Assembly (NCBI RefSeq): GCF_000328685.1
Contig: NC_019974.1
Coordinates: 1,293,001-1,357,000 of the forward strand
DNA from: Natronococcus occultus SP4
GTDB taxonomy: Archaea > Halobacteriota > Halobacteria > Halobacteriales > Natrialbaceae
Length of the DNA: 64,000 nt
Direction: 5' to 3'
The notes below the pieces were generated by a model. It was not told the origin of the DNA, ran no database searches, and was given only the letters and a program-made list of their open reading frames with translations. Below are positions 43,155-53,356 of this stretch, one piece after another. Position numbers and translations under genes: made by a program. The number at the start of each line of letters is the position of its first letter. Position 1 is the first letter of the stretch.

Positions 43155-44576
43155 CTACCGGTCGGCGGCCTGCTCGATCCAGTCTTCGAGGCGGGCCGCG
43201 GCGATCTCGGTTTCCTCGGCGAGCTCGTCGGCGTCGGCCTCGGCGAGCTCCTCGAAGGTGGTGATCCCGACCGCGGCGAGGTCGTTCGCGTAGGACTGTC
43301 CGACGCCGTCGAGTTCGGTCAGGTCGTCGACCTCCGTCTCCTCGAGGGCGTCCTCGGAGAACTCGTCGAGTCCGGTCTCGTCGCCCTCGACGTCGCCGGC
43401 CAGCCCCGCGTCGGGCTCGTCAGGTTCGGGCGTCTCGGGTTCGGCGTCGGGCTCGTCAGGTTCGGGCGTCTCGGGTTCGGCGTCGGTCTCGACGGTCGAG
43501 CGGGCCTCGAACCAGTCACAGACGTCGGGCCAGAGCTCGGCGTGGCTCCGGGAGGAGACCGACATCCCGATGTGGCCCGTCGCGAACTCCATGACCTCGG
43601 TGTCGTCGGAGGCGACCGACTCGTTGAACGGCTTCGAGGCACCCGGCGGGATGAGGTGGTCGTACTCCGCGACGATCTGTAATACGGGCATGTCGATGTT
43701 CGAGACGTCGACTTCCTCCCCGCCCAGCTCGAGCTCGTTCGCGACGAGCTTGTTCTCCTGGTAGATGTCGCGGATGAACTCCTCGTAGGCCTTCCCCGCG
43801 ACGTCGATCCCCTCGTCGAGCCACCGCTCCATCCGGCCGAAGTTCTCGACGAAGTCCTCGTCTTCCATGTTGTCGTAGAAGCGGACGTACTTCGTCACGT
43901 TGTTCGCGACCGGATCCATCAGCGCAAAGCCGATGTCCAGGAACTCGGCGGGAACGTTGTCGAAGGTCTCGGTGACGGTCTCGGGGTCGTAGTAGTCCTC
44001 GCTACCCCACAGCTCGAGGACGCCGCCCTCGCCCGCAAAGCAGAGGCCGGCGGCCATCAGGGCGAGGTTCTCGACCTTCTCGGGGTGCTGGGCGGCGTAC
44101 ATGGCCGACATCGTCCCGCCCATGCAGTAGCCAAGCACGTTGATCGAGTCCTGGCCCGAACGCTCCCGGACCTCGTCGACGCAGTTGTCGATGTAGCGGT
44201 TGACGTAGTCGTCGAGGCCGAGCTGGCGGTCGAGCTTCGAGGGCTCGCCCCAGTCGATCAGGTAGACGTCGAAGCCAGCCTCGAGCAGTGTCTGGACGAC
44301 CGAGCGGTCGGGCTGGAGATCGAGGATGTAGGGTTTGTTGATCAGCGCGTAGACGATGAGGATCGGGATGTCGTGTTGCTCCTCGGTCTTTGGCTCGTAG
44401 TGGAGCAACTGGAGCTTGTTCTCCTCGTAGACGACCTCGCTTGGCGTCTGGCCGACCGCGACGTTCTCGAGGGTTTCGGTGCGATCGGGTGTGACCTGGG
44501 TCTTCTCGGCGAGATCGGCGGCACCCTCCCAGGCCTGCCGTTGCATCTCCAGGGCTGTCGTGTACGGATTCTTCAT
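43155..44576 (-). CDS. phaC: Class III polyhydroxyalkanoate synthase PhaC
   Basis: 473 residues. Alpha/beta hydrolase with the PHA-synthase box GYCMGG (Cys151), Asp306 and His335. Works with PhaE, whose gene overlaps its start. Residues 360-473 are an added tail: two copies of [12 protein letters not shown], an acidic hinge, then a helix-hairpin-helix-like unit ([20 protein letters not shown] ... [17 protein letters not shown]). C-terminally extended synthases are typical of haloarchaea; the HhH resemblance is unexplained. Confidence 0.95.
   Translation of the reverse strand: MKNPYTTALEMQRQAWEGAADLAEKTQVTPDRTETLENVAVGQTPSEVVYEENKLQLLHYEPKTEEQHDIPILIVYALINKPYILDLQPDRSVVQTLLEAGFDVYLIDWGEPSKLDRQLGLDDYVNRYIDNCVDEVRERSGQDSINVLGYCMGGTMSAMYAAQHPEKVENLALMAAGLCFAGEGGVLELWGSEDYYDPETVTETFDNVPAEFLDIGFALMDPVANNVTKYVRFYDNMEDEDFVENFGRMERWLDEGIDVAGKAYEEFIRDIYQENKLVANELELGGEEVDVSNIDMPVLQIVAEYDHLIPPGASKPFNESVASDDTEVMEFATGHIGMSVSSRSHAELWPDVCDWFEARSTVETDAEPETPEPDEPDAEPETPEPDEPDAGLAGDVEGDETGLDEFSEDALEETEVDDLTELDGVGQSYANDLAAVGITTFEELAEADADELAEETEIAAARLEDWIEQAADR
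43408..43479. repeat. Two exact 36-bp tandem repeats within phaC
   Basis: Copies at 43408-43443 and 43444-43479 are identical as DNA and encode the acidic-proline linker of PhaC, residues about 368-390. Recent duplication. Confidence 0.9.
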
Positions 44577-45118
44577 TGCTCCTCGAGGTGGTCGAGAACG
44601 CGGTCGAGTTTCTGCTCGACGGCGTGCTGTCGGCGCTCGAGCTCGACGAGCCGGTCGCCGACCTCGACGACGTCGCTCTCGGTCGGGAAACCAAGCGAGC
44701 GCAGCGTCTCCTCGGCGGCCTCGTCGGCCTCCTGCTGGAGTTCGAGGACGTCGCCGACGGTCTCGCCGGTCATCTTCGCGAAGGCGGTCGTCGACATGAC
44801 CTCCTTGAACGCCTCGTTTGCGGTGTTGAGCCAGACGTCACGGAACTCCTCGATCTCGACGTCCTCGCCCTCGAACTGGTCGTTCATCCGTTCGACCATC
44901 TGCTGGGAGGCGTTCATCCAGGCCTCGTAGGCGCGGGCGTAACCCTCGACGCCGTCGGAGAACTCGGCGTCGTCGCTCATCTCGCCGACGGTTTCGGCCC
45001 AGCTCTCGACGAATCGGGCCTGGGCCTCGACGTTGTTCTCGAAGGCCTCGAGGAACTGCTCGTTCCACTGTTCGGCGAACGCGTTCCAGTTCTGTGACTG
45101 CGGCGGTGTGTCTGTCAT
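44573..45118 (-). CDS. phaE: PHA synthase subunit PhaE
   Basis: 181 residues, mostly helical, with [20 protein letters not shown] and a C-terminal coiled coil ([20 protein letters not shown]). Haloarchaeal PhaE pairs with class III PhaC on granules. Start of phaC overlaps the stop by 4 bases. Divergent in sequence from bacterial PhaE, so the name rests on context as well. Confidence 0.9.
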   Translation of the reverse strand: MTDTPPQSQNWNAFAEQWNEQFLEAFENNVEAQARFVESWAETVGEMSDDAEFSDGVEGYARAYEAWMNASQQMVERMNDQFEGEDVEIEEFRDVWLNTANEAFKEVMSTTAFAKMTGETVGDVLELQQEADEAAEETLRSLGFPTESDVVEVGDRLVELERRQHAVEQKLDRVLDHLEEQ

Positions 45119-45160
45119 TGTGTGGGAAAATTGGGGCGTGTGATCAAAAGGCTATGGTCG

Positions 45161-45646
45161 TTACGCCGAAACGTCGAACTCCTCGGCCACGGCGTCGACG
45201 TTCTCGGTCATCGCCGACACGTTCTCCTCGGTCTGCTCGTGGGCCTCGAGGACGGCCTCGAAGCTCGTGTCGACGACCTCGGCGTAGCTGGCGGCGAACT
45301 CGTCGTAGGCGGCCTCGGACTCCCGGAGCGCCTCGGCGACGGCCGACAGCGACTCCTGCTGGGCCTCGGTCATCGCGTCGACGTTCTCCTCGAACTGTCC
45401 GCGGAACTCCTCGAGGTCGAGGCCGTCCTCGGGCAGCGACGCCTCGACGGCGTCGAAGTAGGCCTCGACGGCGCCTTTGGTGAACTCGGCGTTGGTCTCG
45501 ACGGCCGAGTTCGAGGACTCGACGGCGTCGACGACGGCGCCGATGGAGGCCTTCTGGGCCTCGAGGGCGTCGTGGGTGAGCTGCTGGCTCTGTTCGATGG
45601 CGGTGCGCTGTGCGGTGAACATGGCGGTGAGTGGGTTCTGAGTCAT
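45161..45646 (-). CDS. phaP: Phasin PhaP
   Basis: 161 residues, all helical, low in aromatic residues: MTQNPLTAMFTAQRTAIEQS, then repeated amphipathic heptads (EENVDAMTEAQQESLSAVAE, EENVSAMTENVDAVAEEF). Typical phasin that coats PHA granules. Overlaps the phaR stop by ATGA and sits directly before phaE. Confidence 0.9.
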   Translation of the reverse strand: MTQNPLTAMFTAQRTAIEQSQQLTHDALEAQKASIGAVVDAVESSNSAVETNAEFTKGAVEAYFDAVEASLPEDGLDLEEFRGQFEENVDAMTEAQQESLSAVAEALRESEAAYDEFAASYAEVVDTSFEAVLEAHEQTEENVSAMTENVDAVAEEFDVSA

Positions 45647-45963
45647 GAGTTTTCCTCTCGGTTGCGTTTGACGGGAACGACGATCGTCTGGACGATATCG
45701 CCCTCTTCGATGTCGAGGGCTTCCCGTTCGGGTTCGGGAATACTGATCCGACCGCCGCTCTGGACCCGCGCCTTGAACGTCGCCGTCCCCATGTTCATCG
45801 GCCCGAAGCTCGAGGCGCTCTCGAGGGGGTTCGCGGAGCCGGCCTCCAGCAACTGCTTCAGCATCTCCTGCTGGGATTCGGCGACCTGTTCGCCGGCGCT
45901 TTGCATCTGCTCGGCGAACATCGACGGTGGGAACCAGGGCGATCGGTCGGAGTCGTCCGTCAT
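45643..45963 (-). CDS. phaR: PhaR-like AbrB-domain regulator of PHA genes
   Basis: 106 residues from ATG at 45963 (MTDDSDRSPWFPPSMFAEQM). First half is a helix that could bind granules; residues about 60-100 form an AbrB/SpoVT swapped-hairpin domain (KARVQSGGRISIPEPEREAL, DIEEGDIVQTIVVPVKR). First gene of phaR-P-E-C, the same order as in Haloferax. Represses its own operon when free of granules in Haloferax (literature); assumed here. Confidence 0.88.
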   Translation of the reverse strand: MTDDSDRSPWFPPSMFAEQMQSAGEQVAESQQEMLKQLLEAGSANPLESASSFGPMNMGTATFKARVQSGGRISIPEPEREALDIEEGDIVQTIVVPVKRNREENS

Positions 45964-46194
45964 CAATACAGTCAACACGCTCCGGACGGATAAACGTTTC
46001 CGCTGCATACCATCGAGTGCCATTGAGTGGTTTCAGTTGCATATTAGGGGCTATCGTCGCCCCCTCGTGTGGTTTTCCGCCAAACCCGCGTCGCGGTCGG
46101 ACGAAAGCGTCGGTTACCGCTCCGTCGTCTCCGCGGATAACCGCGCATTGTGTAGCCAAAGACGTATAATGGGTTCGTCCCTATGCGAAAGTAG

Positions 46195-46818
46195 ATGTCC
46201 CACCAGAACGCCGGCGAGAACGGCTTTGGCGCCCTGGCAAACGCCTGGTCGACAGCGACCAGATCGGTCCTCCGGAGCGCGACCGCGGCCAACCGCGCCG
46301 CCGTCGCCGCGATGGGTTCGACCGAATCGAGCGACGACTACTCCGACGCGTCGGTCCCTTCTCTCGAGTTCGCCGACCCCGACTGGACGTTCGAACGCAG
46401 CGTCGAGGACCCGACGGCGCTTGCCCCCGGCGACAACGTCACCTTCGAGAAGGAGCTATCCGACGAGGACGTCCGCGCGTTCGCAGAGATCAGCGGCGAC
46501 ACGAACCGGCTCCACCTCGACGAGGAGTTCGCCGCCGACACCCGCTTCGGCGGCCGCATCGTCCACGGCACGCTCGTTTCGGGACTGATCAGCGCTGCGC
46601 TGGCACGGCTGCCGGGGTTGACGATCTATCTCTCCCAGGATCTCGAGTTCGCCGGTCCCGTCGGGATCGGCGATCGGGTTTCGGCCCGCGTCGAGATCGT
46701 CGAGGACCTGGGCAACGCCCAGTACCGCCTCGAGACGGTCGTCCGAGACGAGAACAACGACACGACCGTCGTCGACGGTGAGGCCGTCGTCCTGATCGAC
46801 GACCTCCCCGAGGCGTAA
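46195..46818 (+). CDS. phaJ: (R)-enoyl-CoA hydratase PhaJ-like (MaoC)
   Basis: 207 residues. Residues 75-207 are a MaoC hot-dog domain with FAEISGDTNRLHLDEEFA (Asp102, His107) and GRIVHGTLVSGLISA. An N-terminal helical extension of about 70 residues is unusual and could anchor the enzyme to granules. Divergent from phaR over 230 bp. Should convert enoyl-CoA from beta-oxidation to (R)-3-hydroxyacyl-CoA for PHA. Confidence 0.9.
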   Translation: MSHQNAGENGFGALANAWSTATRSVLRSATAANRAAVAAMGSTESSDDYSDASVPSLEFADPDWTFERSVEDPTALAPGDNVTFEKELSDEDVRAFAEISGDTNRLHLDEEFAADTRFGGRIVHGTLVSGLISAALARLPGLTIYLSQDLEFAGPVGIGDRVSARVEIVEDLGNAQYRLETVVRDENNDTTVVDGEAVVLIDDLPEA

Positions 46819-46861
46819 CACGTTCGAGTCGAATAAGTAGCTCCTCGCGGAACGGCCCACC

Positions 46862-48229
46862 ATGACACTGTTCGGGACCGCGGGGATCCGGGGCCCAGTC
46901 GAGGACGTATCGCCATCGCTTGCGCTCTCGGTCGGTCAGGCCGCGGGCGAACCCGGTACCACGTTCGTCGTCGGCCGCGACGGGCGCGAGACGGGACCAG
47001 CGCTCGCCGCGGCGATGGAGGCCGGCCTCGAGAGTGCCGGCGCCGACGTTCGTCGGGTCGGCCGCGTGCCGACGCCGGCGCTTGCGTTCGCGTCCCGGGG
47101 ACGACGCGGCGTGATGCTCACCGCGAGCCACAACCCGCCCAGCGACAACGGGATCAAGCTGTTCGTCGACGGCGTCGAGTACGACAGCAACGCGGAGGCG
47201 CTGATCGACGAACAGGTCAGTGCCGAGGAGTCCGGACTCGCCAGCTGGGAGGCGTGGGGCCGCTCGGAGCGGGCCGACGTCCTCGGCGAGTACCGCGACG
47301 CCGTCGCGGACTACGTCCGAACCAGATTCGCCGACCGGGCCCCGCTCTCGGGGCTGTCGATCGCGGTCGACTGCGGGAACGGCGTCGGCGCGCTGGCGAC
47401 CCCGCAGGTTCTCGACGCGCTCGGCGCCGATGTCGTCGGCGTCAACGCCACCGTCGACGGCCACTTCTCCGGCCGGGAGAGCAAGCCGACCCCCGAGACG
47501 CTGACGGAGTTCAGCGAGTTCCTCGCCGAAGGCTCGTTCGACCTCGGGCTCGCCCACGACGGGGACGCGGATCGGCTCGTCGTCCTCGAGCCCGACGGCT
47601 CGGTCGTCCACGAGGACACCGTCCTCGCGGTCGCGGCCGAACACTACGCGGCGGGAAGCGACGTCTCCGATCCCGTCGTCGTCACGACGCCAAACGCCTC
47701 GGCCCGGATCGACGAGCGGGTTCGGGAGGCCGGCGGTCGCGTCGAGCGGGTCCGTCTGGGTGCGCTCCACGAGGGGATCGCTCGGGAACGCGGGCGGGCG
47801 GACGAGAACGCCGCGGTCGTCTTCGCGGCCGAGCCCTGGAAACACATCCATGTCCCCTTCGGCGGCTGGATCGACGGCGTCGCGAGCGCCGCCGTCGTCG
47901 CCGCGCTCGTCGCCGAGGCCGGAGACGTCGCGAGCCTGCGGGAGCCGGTCACGGAGCGTCCCTACCGGAAGGTCAGCGTCGACTGCCCCGATCGTCTCAA
48001 GGCCGACGCGATGGCCCGGCTCGAGTCCGAGCTTCCCGCAGCGTTCCCCGAGGCGGGCGTCGACACCGACTACGGCGTGCGCCTCGAGTTCGCGGACGCC
48101 TCGTGGTTGTTGGTCCGTCCGAGCGGTACGGAGCCCTACGTTCGGCTCTACGCCGAGAGCGACGAGGTCGACGAGCTCGTCGCGGAGGGGCGGTCCGTTA
48201 TCGAGACGGCGATCGAAGCGGCCCGCTGA
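46862..48229 (+). CDS. Phosphohexomutase-family enzyme, possible phosphopentomutase
   Basis: 455 residues. Four-domain alpha-D-phosphohexomutase: TASHNPPSDNGIKL with phosphoserine Ser89, metal loop DGDADRLVV, sugar loop and C-terminal RPSGTEPYVRLY. Could be phosphoglucosamine, phosphomannose or phosphoglucose mutase. Located 100 bp before a nucleoside transporter operon and near cytidine deaminase and a nucleoside phosphorylase, so a pentose-1-phosphate mutase role is plausible (inference). Confidence 0.9.
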   Translation: MTLFGTAGIRGPVEDVSPSLALSVGQAAGEPGTTFVVGRDGRETGPALAAAMEAGLESAGADVRRVGRVPTPALAFASRGRRGVMLTASHNPPSDNGIKLFVDGVEYDSNAEALIDEQVSAEESGLASWEAWGRSERADVLGEYRDAVADYVRTRFADRAPLSGLSIAVDCGNGVGALATPQVLDALGADVVGVNATVDGHFSGRESKPTPETLTEFSEFLAEGSFDLGLAHDGDADRLVVLEPDGSVVHEDTVLAVAAEHYAAGSDVSDPVVVTTPNASARIDERVREAGGRVERVRLGALHEGIARERGRADENAAVVFAAEPWKHIHVPFGGWIDGVASAAVVAALVAEAGDVASLREPVTERPYRKVSVDCPDRLKADAMARLESELPAAFPEAGVDTDYGVRLEFADASWLLVRPSGTEPYVRLYAESDEVDELVAEGRSVIETAIEAAR

Positions 48230-48332
48230 GAGTCGTCGAACGTAATTAACGATCAGCGTAGATACACGACTGTCCAACCTCGAGCAGTATTTCGTACCAT
48301 TTAACCCACCTTCGTGGACTAGCAGTACCACG

Positions 48333-49385
48333 ATGGCACGCGAAAGACGGGAGGTTCTGCGCGCGGCCGGGGTAACCGGCTGTGTCGCACTGGCCGGCTG
48401 CGTCAGCGGGTTCGACGAGGCCGGCAGGGATCCGGACGTCAACGTCGGGGTGGTCTACGCCTCCGGCGGCCTCGGTGACAACTCGTTCAACGACATGGCC
48501 CAGCAGGGCGCCATGCGGGCCGAGGAGGAGTTCGACGTCCTGTTCGATCAGGCCGAGCCCGAGTCGGAGGGGGAGTTCGACGGCACGCAGCGGAACTTCG
48601 CCGAATCGGGGCGGTACGATCTGATCTGTTGTATCGGCTACGCACAGGAGGGAGCCCTCGCCGAGAACGCCGCGGCCTACACCGACCAGGAGTTCATCAT
48701 CGTCGACTCGGTCGTCGAGGCGCCCAACGTCCGAAGCTACGTCTTCGACGAGCCCGGCGGCTCGTTTCAGGCCGGCCACCTCGCCGGCCTGCTGACCCAG
48801 ACGGAGTTTTCGGCGGGCGACGGCTCGACCAACCCCGACGAGTCGGTGGTCGGCTTCGTCGGCGGGACCGAAACGCCGCTGATCGAGTCGTTCCACGCCG
48901 GCTTCGCGGCCGGCGTCGAGTACGTCGACCCCGACATCGAACTCCTCTCGAGTTACGTCGGGGAGTTCAACGACACCGCGGCCGGCCAGGAGACCGCACG
49001 CCTGATGTACGATCGGGGCGCAGACGTCGTCTTCCACGCGGCCGGCCGCACCGGCATCGGCGTCTTCCAGGCGGCCCAGTCGGAAGGACGGTTCGCGATC
49101 GGCGTCGACGACGACCAGTCGGTCAGCGAGGACGACTACGCCGACGTCATCGTCGCGAGCATGGTCAAACAGGTCGACCGGGCGGTGTTTACCGCGATCG
49201 AGTCGGCCGTCGAGGGAACGTTCGAGGGTGGCGAGGTCGAGGAGCTCGGCCTCGAGGACGACGGCGTCGACGTCGTCTACGGGCAGTCACTCGGCGACGA
49301 GATTCCCGAGGAGATCAGGGCCGAGCTCGCGGACTCCCGCGAGAAGCTCATCGACGGCGAGATCGACGTCCCGGGGGAGCTATGA
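48333..49385 (+). CDS. BMP-family nucleoside-binding lipoprotein
   Basis: 350 residues. Lipobox LAGC (Cys23), then VNVGVVYASGGLGDNSFNDM, the BMP/PnrA signature, and PGGSFQAGHLAGLL plus GGTETPLIESFHAGF. Binds purine or pyrimidine nucleosides outside the cell. First gene of a four-gene ABC importer operon; GADVVFHAAGRTGIGVFQAA is also typical. Confidence 0.93.
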   Translation: MARERREVLRAAGVTGCVALAGCVSGFDEAGRDPDVNVGVVYASGGLGDNSFNDMAQQGAMRAEEEFDVLFDQAEPESEGEFDGTQRNFAESGRYDLICCIGYAQEGALAENAAAYTDQEFIIVDSVVEAPNVRSYVFDEPGGSFQAGHLAGLLTQTEFSAGDGSTNPDESVVGFVGGTETPLIESFHAGFAAGVEYVDPDIELLSSYVGEFNDTAAGQETARLMYDRGADVVFHAAGRTGIGVFQAAQSEGRFAIGVDDDQSVSEDDYADVIVASMVKQVDRAVFTAIESAVEGTFEGGEVEELGLEDDGVDVVYGQSLGDEIPEEIRAELADSREKLIDGEIDVPGEL

Positions 49386-49392
49386 GCCAGCG

Positions 49393-51015
49393 ATGACCGG
49401 AACAGACGCGGCCGCAAGCGACGTGCGGACCGACGAGGAGCTCGCGGTTCACCTCGATGGAATCACCAAGCGGTTCCCCGGCGTCGTCGCCAACGACGAC
49501 GTCGACCTCCGGGTCGAACGCGGGAACGTCCACGCGCTGCTGGGCGAGAACGGGGCCGGCAAGACGACGCTGATGAACGTCCTCTACGGGCTCTACGGAC
49601 CCACTGAGGGACGGGTGATCGTCGACGGTCAGGAACGGTCCTTCGACAGGCCCCGGGACGCGATCGACGCCGGCGTCGGGATGATCCACCAGCACTTCAT
49701 GCTGGTCGAGACGATGACCGTCGCCGAGAACATCGCGCTTGGCAACGAGCCCAAGAAGTGGGGCGGGCTCGCCGTCGACCGCGCGCGCATCGACCGCGAG
49801 ATCCGAGATCTCTGCGATCGGTACGGCTTCGACGTCGACCCCTCGGCGACGGTCGCCGAGCTGAGCGTCGGCGCCCGCCAGCGCGTCGAAATCTTGAAGA
49901 CGCTGTACCGGGGCGCCGACGTGCTCATCTTCGACGAGCCGACGGCCGTGCTCACCCCCCAGGAGGTCGAGGACCTCTACGGCGTCTTCGAGGCCCTGAC
50001 CGAGCGCGGGAAGACGATCATCTTCATCACCCACAAGCTCGGCGAGGCGACACACGCCGCCGACGGCGTCACCGTCCTCCGTGACGGACGGGCCGTCGCG
50101 AGCGTCGAGCCGACCGAGACCACCCGCGAGGAGCTCGCGGAGCTGATGGTCGGCCGGGAGGTCCTGCTGGAGGCCGACAGCGATCCCGTCAAAACCGGCG
50201 ACCCCGTCCTGGCGACCGCGGACGTCACCGTCGAGGACGACCGCGGGGTCAAGGTCGTCTCGGGGATCGACCTCGAGGTTCGGGCCGGCGAGGTCGTCGG
50301 GATCGCGGGCGTCGACGGCAACGGCCAGAGCGAGCTGATCGAGGCAATCACGGGGCTACGAACGCCGGACGGCGGAACGGTCCGCTTCGACGGCGAGGAC
50401 GTCACCGACTGGTCTCGCCGTCGCCGGATCGAGGGCGGCATGGCCCACGTCCCGGAGGATCGCCACGAGCAGGGGCTGGTCATGCCGTTCGATCTCGTCG
50501 AGAACGCCGTGCTGGGCAGCCAGCGCTCGGCGCGGTTCGCCCGGAACGGACGCATCGACTGGGCCGACGTCCGGGACCACGCCGAGGACGTCATCGAGAC
50601 CTACGACGTACGCCCGCCGACCGCCGACGCCGACGCCGAATCGTTCTCCGGAGGGAACCAGCAGAAGTTCGTCGTCGGCCGCGAACTCGAGCGCGATCCG
50701 GAGCTCGTGGTCGCGACCCACCCCACGCGGGGGGTCGACATCGGCTCGACCGAGTTCATCCACGAGCGGCTGCTCGACCTCCGGCGGGAGGGGAAGGCGG
50801 TGCTGGTCGTCTCCTCGAACCTCGACGAGGTGCAGGCGCTGTCGGACCGGCTCGCGGTGATCTACGAGGGCGAGTTCGTCGCTGTCACGGATCCCGACGA
50901 CGTCACCGAGGAGGAGCTCGGCCTGCTGATGGCCGGGGAGCGACCGGACGAGGGGACACAGCCCGCGAGGGCAGGCGGCGCCGACGCCAACGCCAACGCC
51001 GGAGGTGAGCGCTGA
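49393..51015 (+). CDS. Nucleoside ABC transporter, tandem ATP-binding protein
   Basis: 540 residues, two ATPase halves. First: Walker A LGENGAGKTTLM, signature LSVGARQRVE, Walker B LIFDEPTAVL. Second: degenerate Walker A GVDGNGQSELIE and signature FSGGNQQKFV, as is usual in this sugar/nucleoside importer type. An alternative frame upstream is noise. The start is 7 bp after the lipoprotein stop; the stop overlaps the next start by one base (TGATG). Confidence 0.92.
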   Translation: MTGTDAAASDVRTDEELAVHLDGITKRFPGVVANDDVDLRVERGNVHALLGENGAGKTTLMNVLYGLYGPTEGRVIVDGQERSFDRPRDAIDAGVGMIHQHFMLVETMTVAENIALGNEPKKWGGLAVDRARIDREIRDLCDRYGFDVDPSATVAELSVGARQRVEILKTLYRGADVLIFDEPTAVLTPQEVEDLYGVFEALTERGKTIIFITHKLGEATHAADGVTVLRDGRAVASVEPTETTREELAELMVGREVLLEADSDPVKTGDPVLATADVTVEDDRGVKVVSGIDLEVRAGEVVGIAGVDGNGQSELIEAITGLRTPDGGTVRFDGEDVTDWSRRRRIEGGMAHVPEDRHEQGLVMPFDLVENAVLGSQRSARFARNGRIDWADVRDHAEDVIETYDVRPPTADADAESFSGGNQQKFVVGRELERDPELVVATHPTRGVDIGSTEFIHERLLDLRREGKAVLVVSSNLDEVQALSDRLAVIYEGEFVAVTDPDDVTEEELGLLMAGERPDEGTQPARAGGADANANAGGER

Positions 51016-52241
51016 TGCGCGAGGACTTCGAACGGCTGCTCGAGCGACTCGTCCACGCGTCGGTGCTCGAACGCGTCGCGATCAGCGTCGCGGCGCTGCT
51101 GACGGCGATCCTGCTCGGGGGCGTCCTCGTGTTCGTTTCGGGGGCGTTCGCGACCTGTCGGGCGGGGCTCGACCTCGCCGGGGCGACGTTCTGTTACAAC
51201 CCGATGCAGGTCTACTACGAGCTGTTCCTCGGCGCGCTGGGACACCCCCTCGAGGGCGGCTGGGAGCTGCACAACTACAACCTCGCGACGACGCTTCGCC
51301 AGACCACGCTGTTGATCTTCGCCGGGCTGTCGGTCGCCGTCGCCTTCCGGGCCGGGCTGTTCAACATCGGAACCCAGGGCCAGCTCGTCGTCGGCGGGCT
51401 GACGACCGCGGTGACCGTGCTGTTCGCCGCCTCCTACCTCCCCGGCGGCTTCGTCGGTACCGTCCTGTTGGTCCCGATCGGCGTCCTCGCGGGCGCGGTC
51501 GGCGGGGGGTTCTACGGGGCGATCCCCGGCGCGCTCAAGGCCTACGCGGGCGCCAACGAGGTCATCACGACGATCATGCTCAACTTCATTGCCGTCGGCG
51601 TCACCTCGACGCTGCTGTCCTGGCGGTTCCAGGATCCGGCGAGTGACAACCCCCAGACCCGGGCCATCCCCGAGTACGCGGAGATCCCGAACCTGCCGCT
51701 GGTCGGGTTCAGCCCGCGGATGAACTTCTCGCTGCTCGCGCTGGGCTTCGCAATCGCGCTCATCGTCGGGATCGCCTGGCTGCTCGCCCGGACCGCCTTC
51801 GGCTACGAGCTGCGGACGACCGGGGTCCAGCCCGCTGCGGCCGCCTACGGCGGCGTCGACGAGAAGCGCATGACCGTCGCGAGCATGACTCTCTCGGGGG
51901 CGCTGGGTGGTATCGCCGGCGCCTTCTGGGTGCTGATGGAGCACGGCCGCTGGCTCGAGAACGTCCCCGACATCGGGTTCGACGGGATCGCCGTCTCGAT
52001 CCTCGCGGGGAACAACCCGCTCGGGGTCGGCGCCGCGGCGTTCCTGTTCGGCGTCCTCGACAGCGGCGCGAGCTCGATCAACACCGCGACCGACGTCCCG
52101 CCCGAACTCGTCGGCATCCTCTCGGGGACCATCATCCTCTTCGTGGCGATGCCCGAGTTCTTCCGTATGATCGGGCGACGCTACGTCGACGTCGAGGAGC
52201 CGGAACCGGCCCGGTCGACCGGAGGTGAGGTCGATGATTGA
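51015..52241 (+). CDS. Nucleoside ABC transporter permease 1
   Basis: 408 residues, about 9-10 helices. Contains FRAGLFNIGTQGQLVVGGLT and GANEVITTIMLNFIAV, signatures of the BmpC/NupB-type permease. Larger than its partner because of an extra extracytoplasmic loop near residues 35-65 with two cysteines (CRAGL and FCYNP). Confidence 0.9.
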   Translation: MREDFERLLERLVHASVLERVAISVAALLTAILLGGVLVFVSGAFATCRAGLDLAGATFCYNPMQVYYELFLGALGHPLEGGWELHNYNLATTLRQTTLLIFAGLSVAVAFRAGLFNIGTQGQLVVGGLTTAVTVLFAASYLPGGFVGTVLLVPIGVLAGAVGGGFYGAIPGALKAYAGANEVITTIMLNFIAVGVTSTLLSWRFQDPASDNPQTRAIPEYAEIPNLPLVGFSPRMNFSLLALGFAIALIVGIAWLLARTAFGYELRTTGVQPAAAAYGGVDEKRMTVASMTLSGALGGIAGAFWVLMEHGRWLENVPDIGFDGIAVSILAGNNPLGVGAAAFLFGVLDSGASSINTATDVPPELVGILSGTIILFVAMPEFFRMIGRRYVDVEEPEPARSTGGEVDD

Positions 52242-53310
52242 GCTTCCCTCCCGACCCGATCGCCGGAGCCTGCTCGCCGGCCTCGGCGTCCTCGCGGCGC
52301 TGTGGATCGCCGCCGGCCTCGCGTTCCCCGACTCCTGGGCCGGCGCCCTGCTCTCGATCGCGGCCAGCCCGAGCACCCACACCGCGATGTTGCGCCTCGC
52401 CGTCCCGATCGCGCTGGCGGCCATCGGCGGTATCTTCGCCGAGAAGAGCGGCGTCATCAACATCGGGATCGAGGGACTGCTGATCGTCTCGGCGTTCTCG
52501 GCGATCCTCGTCACGTTCTGGCTCGGCGCCGGCGAGTCGACGCTGGCGCTCTCTCATCACTGGTGGGGCTTCGCCGTCGGCGTCCTCACGAGCACGCTCT
52601 TTGCCCTCCTCTTTGCGATCGTCTGTATCGATTTCAAGGCCGACCAGATCATCGCCGGTCTCGCGGTCTGGCTGATCGCGCTGGGGCTGGCGCCGTTCGC
52701 TTCACGGATCGTCTTCCAGAGCCCCAACACCGCGGGCGTCGGTCGCTTCGAGAACGTCACGATCCCAGTGCTCTCCGAGCTGCCGGTGGTCGGCTACCTG
52801 CTGTTCGACACGCCCCCGCAGGTGTATCTCATGCTCGGGGCCGCCGTCGCGGGCTGGTACCTGCTCAACCGGACGTCGTTCGGCCGCTGGGTCGTCGCCA
52901 GCGGCGAGAACCCGAAGGCGCTAGACACCGCGGGCGTCGACGTCCGGCGGGTGCGGTACACCGCCGTGCTCCTGTCGGGCGTGTTCGCCGGCCTCGGCGG
53001 CGCCGGCTTCGCGCTCGGCCAGCTCGGCACCTTCGCCGGCAGCGGCGAGACCGCCATCGGCGGACGAGGGTTCATCGCGATCGCGACCTACCTCTTTGCG
53101 AACTACCACCCGATCGGCGCGCTGTTCGGCTCGTTCCTCTTCGCAGGCCTCGAGTCGGTCCAGATCCAGCTCCAGAACCTGGGTTACGCCGTCCCGACCG
53201 AGCTCATCCGGACGGTGCCGTACGTGACGGTGATCGTCGTCCTCGTCTTCGTCGGCAAGACCCGGCTTCCCGAGGCCGCCGGCGAGGCCTACGACGGCGA
53301 CGAGGACTGA
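52234..53310 (+). CDS. Nucleoside ABC transporter permease 2
   Basis: 358 residues, about 9 helices. EKSGVINIGIEGLLIVSAFS and DFKADQIIAGLAVWLIALG match the second permease of nucleoside importers, and GGRGFIAIATYLFANYHPIG follows. ATG at 52234 overlaps the previous stop by 8 nt. Together the two permeases form the channel. Confidence 0.92.
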   Translation: MIELPSRPDRRSLLAGLGVLAALWIAAGLAFPDSWAGALLSIAASPSTHTAMLRLAVPIALAAIGGIFAEKSGVINIGIEGLLIVSAFSAILVTFWLGAGESTLALSHHWWGFAVGVLTSTLFALLFAIVCIDFKADQIIAGLAVWLIALGLAPFASRIVFQSPNTAGVGRFENVTIPVLSELPVVGYLLFDTPPQVYLMLGAAVAGWYLLNRTSFGRWVVASGENPKALDTAGVDVRRVRYTAVLLSGVFAGLGGAGFALGQLGTFAGSGETAIGGRGFIAIATYLFANYHPIGALFGSFLFAGLESVQIQLQNLGYAVPTELIRTVPYVTVIVVLVFVGKTRLPEAAGEAYDGDED

Positions 53311-53356
53311 GCCCGCGGGTCGGTGCCTTCTTTGACCCGCTCGCAGTAGCGCCCGT

